Part shown: positions 23,554 to 32,006 of the stretch, piece after piece
How positions within the stretch are numbered: position 1 is the first letter of the stretch
How the letters are laid out: every line of letters starts with the position of its first letter
Assembly (NCBI RefSeq): GCF_000025265.1
Contig: NC_013739.1
Coordinates: 992,001 to 1,056,000 of the forward strand
Length of the DNA stretch: 64,000 nucleotides
Reading direction: 5' to 3'
Origin: Conexibacter woesei DSM 14684
Lineage (GTDB): Bacteria > Actinomycetota > Thermoleophilia > Solirubrobacterales > Solirubrobacteraceae
Position numbers and translations under genes: made by a program
The notes under the pieces: model-generated
Database searches by the model: none
The model's input: only the letters and a program-made list of their open reading frames with translations
What the model was told of the DNA's origin: nothing

Positions 23554-26198
23554 GCCTCTACGTGCTCGGCGCGCGCCAGGTGCGCGCGCATCAGCTCCGC
23601 CTGCACGTCACGGCGCTCGTCGCCGGGCTGGACGCGCCGGTGCGTCCAGGTGCCGTCGGCGCGCAGGTCCCACGCGTTCTCGGTGTCCGCGAGACAGCGC
23701 TCCAGCGTGTCCAGCACCTCGGCGCGCGCGTCGGCGTCCTGCACGGGGACGACCAGCTCCACGCGCGAGTCGAGGTTGCGCGGCATCAGGTCGGCGGAGC
23801 CCATGAAGATGGACGTCTCGCCGTCGCGCTGGAAGGCGTAGATGCGCGAGTGCTCGAGGAAACGGCCGACGATCGACACGACCCGGATGTTCTCGGACAC
23901 GCCGGACACACCCGGGCGCAGGCAGCAGGCGCCGCGCACGTTCAGCTCGACGCGCACGCCGGCCTGCGAGGCGCGGTAGAGCGCGCGGATGCAGGCGGAG
24001 TCGACGAGCGAGTTCATCTTCATCGCGATCCGCGCCGGCTGCTCCGGCGTGTGGGCGGCGATCGTCAGGTCGATCTGCTCGATGATCCTGTCGCGCAGGT
24101 TCAGCGGCGCGACCAGCACGCGCTCGTAGCCCTCGGGCTTCGAGTAGCCGGTCAGCTGGTTGAACAGCTCGGCGATCTCGGCGGTGATCTCGTCGTCGGC
24201 GGTGAAGAGGCCGAAGTCGGTGTAGAGATGCGCGGTGCCGGCGTGGTAGTTGCCCGTGCCGATGTGCGCGTAGTGGCGTACGCCGTCGCCCTCGCGCCGC
24301 ACGACGAGCACGGCCTTCGCGTGCGTCTTGAGCCCCGGCATCCCGAACGTGACGTGGACGCCGGCCTGCTCCAGCGCGCGCGCCCACGTGATGTTCTGGC
24401 GCTCGTCGAAGCGCGCCTTCAGCTCGACCAGGCCGACCGCCTGCTTGCCGCGCTCGGCGGCGCGGATCAGCGCCGGCACGAGCGGCGAGTCGTCGCTGGT
24501 GCGGTAGACGGTCTGCTTGATCGCGAGCACCTTCGGGTCCGCGACCGCCTGCTGGACGAACTGCTCGACGGTCGAGAACGAGTCGTACGGGTGGTGGACG
24601 AGCAGGTCGCGCTTACGCAGCTGGCGGAAGAGGTTCGCCGGCTTCTTGTCGTCTTCGACGAACTCCGGCGGCATCACGGGCGTCCATGGCGCGTTGCGCA
24701 GATCGCGGAAGCCGGGCAGCTTCACGACCTGCCACAGGTCGGCGTAGTCGAGCAGGCCGGCGACCTCGTAGACGTCGCTGTTCTCGATCGACAGCTCGGC
24801 GGCGAGTCGCGCGCGCAGCGTCGGGTCGATCCCGGCGCTCACCTCCAACCGCACGACCTCGCCGAAGCGCCGCCGCCGCAGCTGCGCCTCGACGGCTTCG
24901 AGCAGGTCGTCGGCCTCGTCGGAGACGGTGAAGTCGGCGTCGCGGGTGACGCGGAAGACGGCGTGGGCGACGATCTCCATCCCGCGGAAGAGCTGTTCGA
25001 GGTGGGCGGCGATGACCGACTCCATCGGCACGAGCGTGCGCGCGCCCTCGCCGATCTGCACGAAGCGGGGGAGCCCCTCCTTCGGCACCTTCACGCGCGC
25101 GAAGCGGGTCTGGTCGGTCTCGGGGTCGCGCACGAGCACCGCGAGGCTGAGCGAGAGGTTCGAGATGTAGGGGAACGGCTGCGCCGGCCCGACCGCGAGC
25201 GGCGTCAGCGCCGGGAAGACCTCGCGCTCGAAGCGGGCGCGCAGCTGCTCGCGCTCCTGCTCGTCGAGCGCGTCCCAGTCGACGATCCGGATCCCGTGCT
25301 CGGCCAGCGACGGCAGCAGCACCTCCTGGTACACGGCCGCCTGGCGCGCGCCCAGCTCCTGCACCCGCGCGGCGATCGCTCTCAGCAGCTCGTCGGGCGG
25401 GATCCCGTCGGAGCTGGTCGCCTCGATGCCGGCGTCGACCTGGTCGTGCACGCCGGCGACGCGGACCATGAAGAACTCGTCGAGGTTGGAGCTGTAGATC
25501 GCGCAGAACTTGGCGCGTTCGAGCAGCGGCTGGTGCGCGTCCTCGGCGAGCTGGAGCACGCGCTCGTTGAAGTCGAGCCACGACAGCTCGCGGTTGATGA
25601 AGTGCTGCGGATCGACCGTCTCGACGGTCTTCGTCGCGTCGGCCGGCTTGAGCCGCTCGATCGCCTCGCCGAGCTGGCCCAGCAGCGGCAGGTCGGGGAA
25701 GGCGTCGCGCAGCTGCTCCAGCGTCGCCTGGTAGTGGCGCAGCTTCTCCGGCCGCAGCCGCCCGCCGGCGGCGCGCGTGGCGCGCGCGAGCTTGTCGGCC
25801 GCCATCACGGCGGCGACCTCGCGGCCCGCCTCGATCCCCCGCGCGCGCAGCTCCGCCTTGCGCTCCGGATAGGAGTCGAGCTCCGGTCTCTCGGTCAGCG
25901 CGTCGACGCGCCGGGCGATCTCCTCGCCGACGCGCGCGGCGATCACGGAGCGGTCGACGCCGGTGTCCTCGATCAGGTCGTGCAGGACGGCTGTCGCGAC
26001 GGTCGCGTCGTCGGCGCCGGCGTCGTGCAGGAGCCGGGCCGTGATCGCCACGTGCTCGACGTCGGCGGCGATGTTGCCACCGCCGTTCGCCCGGTAGGTC
26101 TCCAGCGCCAGCGCCCACGCGCTCGCGATCGTGTCCGAGTCGCGCGCGAATGCGGGCAGCTCGCCCGTGGGGGAGGCGGAGCGTGCGGTCGATGACAT
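23550..26198 (-). CDS. ppk: polyphosphate kinase 1 fused to an N-terminal RelA/SpoT-like HD domain
   Basis: 882 residues, versus roughly 690-740 for ordinary PPK1. Residues ~195-882 are a complete PPK1: FINRELSWLDFNERVLQLAE, then the autophosphorylated-His segment GLKTHAKAVLVVRREG, then the second His segment RFLEHSRIYAFQRDGE. The extra ~190 N-terminal residues carry an HD-hydrolase pattern like the (p)ppGpp hydrolase of RelA/SpoT: VEHVAITARLLHDAG, TAVLHDLIEDTGVD, and a later MAADKLARATRA where SpoT has LADRLHNM. His, His-Asp and Glu-Asp are kept, but the late Asn is replaced. Whether it hydrolyses ppGpp or only binds is unknown. It forms an operon with ppx. Confidence 0.88.
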   Translation of the reverse strand: MSSTARSASPTGELPAFARDSDTIASAWALALETYRANGGGNIAADVEHVAITARLLHDAGADDATVATAVLHDLIEDTGVDRSVIAARVGEEIARRVDALTERPELDSYPERKAELRARGIEAGREVAAVMAADKLARATRAAGGRLRPEKLRHYQATLEQLRDAFPDLPLLGQLGEAIERLKPADATKTVETVDPQHFINRELSWLDFNERVLQLAEDAHQPLLERAKFCAIYSSNLDEFFMVRVAGVHDQVDAGIEATSSDGIPPDELLRAIAARVQELGARQAAVYQEVLLPSLAEHGIRIVDWDALDEQEREQLRARFEREVFPALTPLAVGPAQPFPYISNLSLSLAVLVRDPETDQTRFARVKVPKEGLPRFVQIGEGARTLVPMESVIAAHLEQLFRGMEIVAHAVFRVTRDADFTVSDEADDLLEAVEAQLRRRRFGEVVRLEVSAGIDPTLRARLAAELSIENSDVYEVAGLLDYADLWQVVKLPGFRDLRNAPWTPVMPPEFVEDDKKPANLFRQLRKRDLLVHHPYDSFSTVEQFVQQAVADPKVLAIKQTVYRTSDDSPLVPALIRAAERGKQAVGLVELKARFDERQNITWARALEQAGVHVTFGMPGLKTHAKAVLVVRREGDGVRHYAHIGTGNYHAGTAHLYTDFGLFTADDEITAEIAELFNQLTGYSKPEGYERVLVAPLNLRDRIIEQIDLTIAAHTPEQPARIAMKMNSLVDSACIRALYRASQAGVRVELNVRGACCLRPGVSGVSENIRVVSIVGRFLEHSRIYAFQRDGETSIFMGSADLMPRNLDSRVELVVPVQDADARAEVLDTLERCLADTENAWDLRADGTWTHRRVQPGDERRDVQAELMRAHLARAEHVEA

Positions 26199-26205
26199 GC
26201 GAACG

Positions 26206-26260
26206 ATTGTGGGCGCTGAGGGCCCGGCTCCTGTTATCGACGTGTTAACGAGTTGTGGTC
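26206..26260 (-). promoter_or_regulatory. PHO-box-like repeats and leaderless promoter of the ppk-ppx operon
   Basis: On the minus strand three heptamers, GACCACA, GTTAACA and GATAACA, occur with exact 11-bp spacing (26254-26260, 26243-26249, 26232-26238). They resemble actinobacterial PhoP direct repeats (GTTCACC-N4). The last unit overlaps the -35 position of a CACAAT -10 (26206-26211), which lies 7 bp from the ATG, implying a leaderless mRNA. Confidence 0.6.
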
Positions 26261-26275
26261 AGGGCCACGTCGATG

Positions 26276-26455
26276 CTACTTGTCGCGGTGGAGGGCGTGG
26301 CGGAGCTTGTCGGCGGCTTCGTCGATCTTGCCCTTGATCCCGCCCTCGGCCTTGTCGACGCGTCCTTCGTTCTTGAGGCCCTCGTCGTCGGTCAGCTCGC
26401 CGGCCGCCTTCTTGACGTTGCCCTTGAGTCTGTCGACAGATCCGTCGTCGGCCAT
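26276..26455 (-). CDS. CsbD-family stress protein
   Basis: A 59-residue protein with the CsbD signature: DRLKGNVKKAAGELTDD, KNEGRVDKAEGGIKGKIDEA and a Lys/Asp/Ala-rich acidic-basic pattern. CsbD-like proteins are small, abundant, probably disordered proteins induced by general stress (SigB regulon in Bacillus). It has a near-perfect Shine-Dalgarno, TAAGGAGG, eight bases before the ATG, so expression is likely high. It is divergent from the RpoD-like sigma factor gene, with about 160 bp between them holding both promoters. Confidence 0.9.
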   Translation of the reverse strand: MADDGSVDRLKGNVKKAAGELTDDEGLKNEGRVDKAEGGIKGKIDEAADKLRHALHRDK

Positions 26456-26534
26456 TTGAGGTCCTCCTTAGGGGGATGTGACTACATGTGGAGGGTCCCC
26501 GCTCCGCACCAGTGCTACGCGCGAGCGAAAGTGG

Positions 26535-26586
26535 TTGACGAAGCAATGATCTAGGCGTACAATACCTAGCACAGTAGTAGGTATTG
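26535..26586 (+). promoter_or_regulatory. sigma-factor gene promoter with overlapping inverted repeat
   Basis: -35 TTGACG (26535-26540), a 17-bp spacer and -10 TACAAT (26558-26563) form a near-consensus vegetative promoter. A perfect 9-bp inverted repeat, CAATACCTA/TAGGTATTG (26560-26568 and 26578-26586), begins inside the -10 and spans the expected start site. This would suit a repressor operator or a 5' mRNA hairpin. Confidence 0.8.
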
Positions 26587-26617
26587 AAAGGATCCCAAGA
26601 CGAAGACCAAGGCTGAC

Positions 26618-27475
26618 ATGAAGACGCTCGCAAACCCCCACGACACCAACGACACGACGTTCGACCCGCTCCAGCTGCTGATGCGCGAGGCGCGCAACTG
26701 GCCGCTGCTGACGCCGGCCGAGGAGATCGAGCTCGCGAGACGGATCGAGCGCGGCGACCTCTCGGCGAAGGAGCGGATGGTCAATTCCAACCTGCGACTC
26801 GTGATGTCGATCGCCCGCCACTACCAGGGCCAGGGCCTCGGCATGGGCGACCTCGTGCAGGAAGGGACGCTGGGCCTGATCCGCGCAGTCGAGAAGTTCG
26901 ACTGGCGCAAGGGCTTCCGCTTCTCGACCTACGCGACGCTCTGGATCCGCCAGTCGATCCAGCGCGGCCTCGAGAACACCGGTCGCACGATCCGCCTCCC
27001 CGTCCACGTCGGACAGCGTGCCCGCAAGGTCGCGCGGATCCGCCGTGAGCTGACGGCGAAGCACGGACGCGACGCGACGGACGAGGAGATCGCCGAGGCG
27101 GCGAGACTCCCTGTCGAGCAGGTGATCGAGGCCGGCAGAGCCGACCGCGAGCCGACCAGCCTCGACGCGCCCGTCGGCGAGGACGGCGACACCGCCCTCG
27201 GTGCGCTGATCAAGACCGACACCCCCGAACCCGACGAGGAAGTCGCGGACACCCTGCGCCACGAGACGGTGCAGCGTGCCATCGACGACCTGCCGGACAA
27301 CGAGAAGACCGTCATCCACCTCCGCTTCGGCACGGCCGGCGAGCCGCCGCAGACGCTGACGCAGATCGGCAGACGCCTCGGCGTCAGCTCGAGCCGCGCC
27401 CGCGAGATCGAGGAGCAGGCGCTCCGTCGCCTCTCCCGCGAGACCTCGCTCTCGGCCCTGCGCGAAGCCGCATGA
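26618..27475 (+). CDS. RpoD-like (group 2) RNA polymerase sigma factor
   Basis: 285 residues with regions 1.2 to 4.2 but no region 1.1, as in SigB/HrdB-like alternative sigma factors of actinobacteria. Region 1.2: DPLQLLMREARNWPLLTPAE. Region 2: NLRLVMSIARHYQGQGLG, GDLVQEGTLGLIRAVEKFDW and the -10-reading FSTYATLWIRQSIQRGL. Region 3: RKVARIRRELTAKHGRDAT. Region 4.2: TLTQIGRRLGVSSSRAREIE. It directs polymerase to a subset of promoters. The divergent CsbD gene and the operator-like repeat at its promoter suggest a stress role, by inference. The Shine-Dalgarno is weak (caagg). Confidence 0.92.
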   Translation: MKTLANPHDTNDTTFDPLQLLMREARNWPLLTPAEEIELARRIERGDLSAKERMVNSNLRLVMSIARHYQGQGLGMGDLVQEGTLGLIRAVEKFDWRKGFRFSTYATLWIRQSIQRGLENTGRTIRLPVHVGQRARKVARIRRELTAKHGRDATDEEIAEAARLPVEQVIEAGRADREPTSLDAPVGEDGDTALGALIKTDTPEPDEEVADTLRHETVQRAIDDLPDNEKTVIHLRFGTAGEPPQTLTQIGRRLGVSSSRAREIEEQALRRLSRETSLSALREAA

Positions 27476-27500
27476 CCCCAGACGAAAGCCCCCTCGCTAC

Positions 27501-27531
27501 CCGCGGCCGCGCTGCTCCAGCGCGGCCGCGG
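27501..27531 (+). terminator. strong hairpin after the sigma-factor gene
   Basis: A perfect 14-bp stem (CCGCGGCCGCGCTG and its complement) with a 3-nt loop lies 25 bp after the sigma-factor stop, between convergent genes, followed by CATTTAA. The T-tract is weak, but stability and position fit a bidirectional terminator. Confidence 0.7.
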
Positions 27532-27560
27532 CATTTAAGGAGCAGGCCGAGGCCGCTTCG

Positions 27561-29174
27561 CTAGGCCGTGACCGGCTCGCGCGACTCGGTCGAGGCGCCG
27601 ACGAGCGCGCCGCCGGGGCAGCTTTCGCACGGGACGGCGTCGGGGCGGCGGGGGTCGCGGATCCCCGCGAGCGAGATCGCGCCGCCGAGCAGCGCGAGGC
27701 CGCCGGCGATCCCGATCCCGACGCGGAAGCCCGCGAGCGACGCGTCTGACAGCGCGGCGTCGACCTGCTGGCGCTCCGCCGCGGGCGCGCCGGGCGCGCT
27801 GTCGGTCAGCCGCTTCTCCTGCGCTCTGTCGACCGCGACCTGCGCCGCCGGGGTGAGCGTGGCGCGGTCCAGCTCGCTGTCGAGCTTCGCGCTCGCCGCG
27901 CCCGCGATCGCTGCGCCGGCTATCGCGATCGCCAGCACGCCCGCGACGCGCGCGACGGCGTTGTTGACGCCGGAGGCGACGCCGGCGTGCTCGACGCCGG
28001 CCGCGCTCAGCACCGTCGCGGTCAGCGGCGCGACGGTCATCGACAGCCCGATGCCGAACACGAGGATCGCCGGCAGCACGTCGGTCACGTAGCTCGGGTC
28101 GGTGCCGATCCGCAGCATCAGCAGCAGCCCACAGCCGGCGATCAGCGGCCCGAAGCCCATGAAGCGGCGCGGTCCGTATCTGTCGGCCAGCGCGCCGAAG
28201 CGCTTGGACAGCAGGAACATCAGCAGCGTCAGCGGCAGCGTCGCGGCGCCGGCCGCGACCGGCGACCAGCCGGCGACCTGCTGGAGGAAGAGGACGAGGA
28301 ACAGCGTCGCGATGTTGAGCCCGCCGTAGAGCGTGAATGTCGAGAGGTTGCCGACCGAGAAGTTGCGCGAGCGGAACATCGACAACGGCAGCATCGGCGT
28401 CGGCGTGCGCCGCTCCCACCACAGGAACGCCGCCAGCAGCACGACGCCGGCGATCAGCGGGAACGCGACGAGCGGTGCGCCCCAGCCGCGCGCGGGCTGC
28501 TCGGTCAGCGCGAGCACCGGACCGGCGAGGCCGAGCCCGCACAGCGCCGCGCCGACCCAGTCGATCGGCGTCTGCTCGGCTCTGTGGCCCTCGGGCGCGT
28601 GGCGCAGCAGCCACAGGCACAGCAGCACCGGCCCGACGTTGATCGCGAAGATCCAGCGCCACGAGACCGCCTCCAGCAGCAGCCCGCCGCCGAGTGGGCC
28701 GATCACGGTCGCGATCCCGGTCCACGCCGTCCAGCTGCCGATAGCGGCGCCGCGCTCGTCCTCGGGGAACGTGTCCATGATCAGCGCGAGCGTGCTCGGC
28801 ACGAGCAGCGCGCCGGCGACGCCCTGCAGCGCGCGGGCGACGATCAGCACCTCGGTCGTCGGCGAGATCGCGCACAGCAGCGAGCAGACGCCGAAGCCGG
28901 CGACGCCGACGCCGAAGACGCGCTTGCGGCCGAGCAGGTCGCCGAGCGAGCCGCCGAGCAGGATCAGCGAGCCGAGCGTCAGCATGTACGCCTCGACGAT
29001 CCACTGCTGGGCGGAGAGGCCGCTGTCGAGGTCGTCCGCGATCGCCGGCAGCGCGACGTTCACGACCGTCCCGTCGAGGAAGACGATCCCCGAGCCGAGG
29101 ATGCACGCGATCAGCGTCCACCGCTTGGCGGCCGCGCTGGGACCGGCGGCGCCGGCGGCGGCCGCCGCACCCAT
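27561..29174 (-). CDS. MFS drug exporter, DHA2 (EmrB/QacA) family
   Basis: A 537-residue, ~14-helix exporter. Motif A: GGSLGDLLGRKRVFGVGVAG. Motif B: ARALQGVAGALLVPSTL. Motif C: ATVIGPLGGGLLLEAVSW. N-terminal signature: FLDGTVVNVALPAI. Between the last two helices is a soluble ~60-residue loop (SELDRATLTPAAQVAVDRAQ onward) rich in Ala, Gln and Asp, longer than in the paralogue at 20567. The C-terminal tail has a CESC pair (VPCESCPGG) that could bind metal. The ATG overlaps the stop of the upstream holin-like gene (TGATG), so the two are co-translated. Confidence 0.9.
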   Translation of the reverse strand: MGAAAAAGAAGPSAAAKRWTLIACILGSGIVFLDGTVVNVALPAIADDLDSGLSAQQWIVEAYMLTLGSLILLGGSLGDLLGRKRVFGVGVAGFGVCSLLCAISPTTEVLIVARALQGVAGALLVPSTLALIMDTFPEDERGAAIGSWTAWTGIATVIGPLGGGLLLEAVSWRWIFAINVGPVLLCLWLLRHAPEGHRAEQTPIDWVGAALCGLGLAGPVLALTEQPARGWGAPLVAFPLIAGVVLLAAFLWWERRTPTPMLPLSMFRSRNFSVGNLSTFTLYGGLNIATLFLVLFLQQVAGWSPVAAGAATLPLTLLMFLLSKRFGALADRYGPRRFMGFGPLIAGCGLLLMLRIGTDPSYVTDVLPAILVFGIGLSMTVAPLTATVLSAAGVEHAGVASGVNNAVARVAGVLAIAIAGAAIAGAASAKLDSELDRATLTPAAQVAVDRAQEKRLTDSAPGAPAAERQQVDAALSDASLAGFRVGIGIAGGLALLGGAISLAGIRDPRRPDAVPCESCPGGALVGASTESREPVTA

Positions 29175-29533
29175 CAGTCGGCCTCGTCGCGGTCGAACAG
29201 CGCGCCGAGCAGCGCGTTGACCGCCCACACGATCAGCGTCGCCGCGACGCCGGCCCAGAAGCCGTCGATCTCGAAGCCGCCGACGATCCAGCTCGTCAGG
29301 AACAGCATCAGCAGGTTCACGAAGAACAGCGCGATCCCGAGCGTGAGGATGATCAGCGGTATCGCGAGCAGCGTCACGAGCGGCTTGACGAGCATGTTGA
29401 CGACGCTGAAGACGAGCGCCGCGACGATCAGCGTCAGCCACTTGTCGTCGCCGGTGCGCACGCCGCTGAGCAGCTCGGTCGCGGCCCACAGGGCCGCCGT
29501 ATTGCACAACCACGTGACGGCAAAGCGCTCCAT
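29174..29533 (-). CDS. phage-holin-family-IV-like membrane protein (DUF360/YvlD type)
   Basis: 119 residues with four hydrophobic helices: VTWLCNTAALWAATELL, LTLIVAALVFSVVNMLVKPLV, LLAIPLIILTLGIALFFVNL and GFWAGVAATLIVWAVNALLG. The NMLVKPLVTLLAIPL...TLG pattern is that of the YvlD/DUF360 family, annotated as 4-TMS phage holin superfamily IV but widespread as chromosomal genes. No phage genes are nearby, so a lytic holin role is unlikely. Its stop overlaps the start of the MFS exporter gene. Confidence 0.85.
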   Translation of the reverse strand: MERFAVTWLCNTAALWAATELLSGVRTGDDKWLTLIVAALVFSVVNMLVKPLVTLLAIPLIILTLGIALFFVNLLMLFLTSWIVGGFEIDGFWAGVAATLIVWAVNALLGALFDRDEAD

Positions 29534-29596
29534 CGCGTCAGATCATCCCCCACCCGGCGAAACCTGAGCCGCCTTTTGCCGTTCATAGAGGTGGAC

Positions 29597-30415
29597 ATGG
29601 ACTCGGGCTTCGTCGATCTGCACGTACACCTCCTGCCCGGCGTCGACGACGGCCCGCCCGATCTCGACGCCACGCTCGAGCTGGCCGGGCTCGAGGTCGC
29701 TGACGGCGTCGTCGCCGCGACCGCGACGCCGCACGTCGCCTCCGTCGACGTCGCCGAGCTGCCGTGGCGCGTCGCGGAGGTCAACGCCGCGCTCGCGAAG
29801 GCGCACATCCCGCTCGTCGTCGAGGCCGGGGGAGAGCTGGGCGTGCGCGGCGTCCCGCGCCTCTCGGCCGAGGAGCTGGAGCTGATCGCGCACGGTCCCG
29901 CCGACGCCCGCTGGATCCTGCTCGAAGCCCCGCTGGACGGGGCGATGCGGACGCTGCACGGCGCCGCCGACCAGCTGCGCGCCGCCGGCTACGGCATCGT
30001 GCTCGCCCATCCCGAGCGCTGCCTGCCGCTGTTCGACGACGACATGCGCGGCCTCATGCGCGAGCTGGAGCGCGGCTCGCTCGCCCAGGTCAGCTCCTCG
30101 TCGCTGCTCGGGCTCCACGGCATACGCGCGCGCCGCAACGCGGCGCGGATCCTCGCCGGCGGCCACGCCGGGCTGCTCGCCTCCGACGCGCACGGCCCGC
30201 GCCGCCCGCCGTGCCTGACCGCGGCGCTGAGAGCGGCGTGCGAGCTGGGGCTCGGAGTCGAGCAGGCGCGGGCGCTCTGCGCCGACCGCCCGCGCGCGCT
30301 GCTGCAAGAAGGCTTGCGTCCGCTCGCGCCGGCGAGCGGCTCGTCCTACGTCGCGGGCAGCGACGTGTCGGTCGTGCGCAGACCGCCGTTCGGCGTCGCC
30401 GCGGCACCGTCCTGA
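29597..30415 (+). CDS. CpsB/CapC-type PHP-domain tyrosine phosphatase
   Basis: 272 residues. The PHP metal-binding motifs are clear: VDLHVHLLPGVDDGPPDLD at the N-terminus, TPHVASVD, LAHPERCLP and LLASDAHGP (residues ~197-205). These match the manganese-dependent protein-tyrosine phosphatases (CpsB, YwqE) that dephosphorylate the bacterial tyrosine kinase controlling capsule/exopolysaccharide length. The ATG at 29597 is chosen because agaggtgg lies just upstream. It converges on the O-antigen-ligase-like gene with a 70-bp overlap. No BY-kinase gene is in the window. Confidence 0.85.
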   Translation: MDSGFVDLHVHLLPGVDDGPPDLDATLELAGLEVADGVVAATATPHVASVDVAELPWRVAEVNAALAKAHIPLVVEAGGELGVRGVPRLSAEELELIAHGPADARWILLEAPLDGAMRTLHGAADQLRAAGYGIVLAHPERCLPLFDDDMRGLMRELERGSLAQVSSSSLLGLHGIRARRNAARILAGGHAGLLASDAHGPRRPPCLTAALRAACELGLGVEQARALCADRPRALLQEGLRPLAPASGSSYVAGSDVSVVRRPPFGVAAAPS

Positions 30416-31917
30416 GCGTGGGCGCGGCGTCTTCTCGGGACCGCCGCGGCCTGCGCGGCGAGCGCCGTGCCGATCCCCAGCAGCGCCCACGTCAGCGGGT
30501 CCTCCAGGAACGCGGCGTAGATCAGCGTGTGGACGATCAGCGCGACGAACGCGGCCGCGATCGCGGCGCGCGCCGCCGTCGCCGCCGCGCCTCGCAGCAG
30601 CCGGACGAGCGCCACGGCGAGCAGCGCGACATACGCGAGCAGCCCGACGACGCCCTGCTCGGCCGCGACGGTGACGGGGATCGTGTGCGACGCGACCGCC
30701 GCGTCGCCCGACGTGCGGCGGTTCTCCGTGCGGTACTCGACCTCGAAGGCGCCCGTGCCGAAGCCCTGCACCGGCTTGTCGGCGAACAGCTCGCCGCCGC
30801 CGCGCACGAGCCCGAAGCGGCCGCTGGAGGAGGCGTCGAGGTTGTCGAGGTCGACGCCGAACGTGCCGGGCGAGGCGAGCACCGCGACGCCCGCGACGGC
30901 GACGACGGCGACGACCGGCAGCAGCGTCCGGCGGACGCCCCACTGCAGCACGGCGAGCACCGCGAGCCCGGCGAGCAGCGCGACGAAGCTCGACTGCGAC
31001 AGCGTCAGCACGAGGCCGGCCCACAGCGCGAGCAGCACGACCGCGCCGGCGGCGAGCACTCTCCCGCGCGTCGTGCGCAGCATCCCGGCGGCGACCGCCA
31101 GCATCGCGATCACGAGGAAGCGGCCGTAGATGTTCGGGTCGAAGAAGACCGAGTTGGTGCGGAAGTAGGTGTGCAGCTCGTTCGACGCGATCAGCTTCGG
31201 GTTGAGGAAGATGTGTCTCGTCGCGTACTCGACGTAGCCGATCCCGGAGAAGACGAGGCCGAGCCCGACGAGCACGGCGAAGCACGCCTTCAGCACCCGC
31301 GGCGTCCACTCGATCTGCGCCAGCAGCACGAACAGCAGCGCGAACGGGACGTAGAAGAACGCGATCTGCTGGAGCGCCTTGTCGAAGTCGGCCGAGTAGG
31401 TCGCCTGCACGCCGTAGAGCACGACGAACAGCGCCAGCAGCCGTTCGAGCCAGCCGGGTTCCCACGCCCGCTTGGGCTCGGGCAGCTCGGGGTCGGCGCG
31501 CAGCGCGGGCACGACGAACGCGAGCGTCCCGGCCGCGACGACGAGGTACAGCGGCACGAGCAGGTTGGAGCTGGAGCCGCCGACCTCGATCGGGATCCGG
31601 AACGGCAGCGCTGCGACCGCGAGCAGCGGCAGCAGCAGCGGGCGGCGCGTCATCAGCGCGGCCAGCAGGCCGAGCGCCGCGAGCCCGAGCACGACGGCGG
31701 CGAGCGCGGCCGTCGGGCGGTCGCGGACGGTCCGCATCTGCGGCGAGTCCCATATGTCGGAGACGAGCAGGACCGGCGCCAGCAGCAGCGCGCCGCTCAT
31801 CGCGAGGGCACGCAGGCGCGTGGTGCGTGCGACGAGCGCGCACGCGACGAGCAGGACGGCGACGACGGCGCCGGCCTCGGGCGCCGGACCCGCGAGCGCG
31901 AAGGGGACCGCGAGCAT
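30346..31917 (-). CDS. O-antigen ligase/polymerase-family membrane protein (Wzy_C type)
   Basis: A 523-residue polytopic membrane protein with about 12 hydrophobic segments. The diagnostic large extracytoplasmic loop begins SSSGRFGLVRGGGELFADKP and includes VQGFGTGAFEVEYR and SHTIPVTVAAEQGVVGLLAY, the G-x-G-x-F and H-N/T-x-x-L-x-x-x-x-x-x-G pattern of Wzy_C (O-antigen ligase) proteins. It likely polymerises or ligates a surface polysaccharide. The 3' end overlaps the convergent PHP-phosphatase gene by 70 bp. The C-terminal tail (residues ~495-523) is hydrophilic. Confidence 0.85.
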   Translation of the reverse strand: MLAVPFALAGPAPEAGAVVAVLLVACALVARTTRLRALAMSGALLLAPVLLVSDIWDSPQMRTVRDRPTAALAAVVLGLAALGLLAALMTRRPLLLPLLAVAALPFRIPIEVGGSSSNLLVPLYLVVAAGTLAFVVPALRADPELPEPKRAWEPGWLERLLALFVVLYGVQATYSADFDKALQQIAFFYVPFALLFVLLAQIEWTPRVLKACFAVLVGLGLVFSGIGYVEYATRHIFLNPKLIASNELHTYFRTNSVFFDPNIYGRFLVIAMLAVAAGMLRTTRGRVLAAGAVVLLALWAGLVLTLSQSSFVALLAGLAVLAVLQWGVRRTLLPVVAVVAVAGVAVLASPGTFGVDLDNLDASSSGRFGLVRGGGELFADKPVQGFGTGAFEVEYRTENRRTSGDAAVASHTIPVTVAAEQGVVGLLAYVALLAVALVRLLRGAAATAARAAIAAAFVALIVHTLIYAAFLEDPLTWALLGIGTALAAQAAAVPRRRRAHAQDGAAATPNGGLRTTDTSLPAT

Positions 31918-32006
31918 GGGGCGCCGGAGTCTAGAGGTCGGCGCAGTCCGTCCTGCACGGCGCCGTGCGGTCTGCCCGCTCCGCGATCCTCTAGCCTGTG
32001 ATCGCG

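Noticed and set aside
29174-29533. Prophage remnant, suggested by the holin-family label.
   Set aside because: The protein belongs to the widespread chromosomal YvlD/DUF360 family and no other phage-like gene is nearby.
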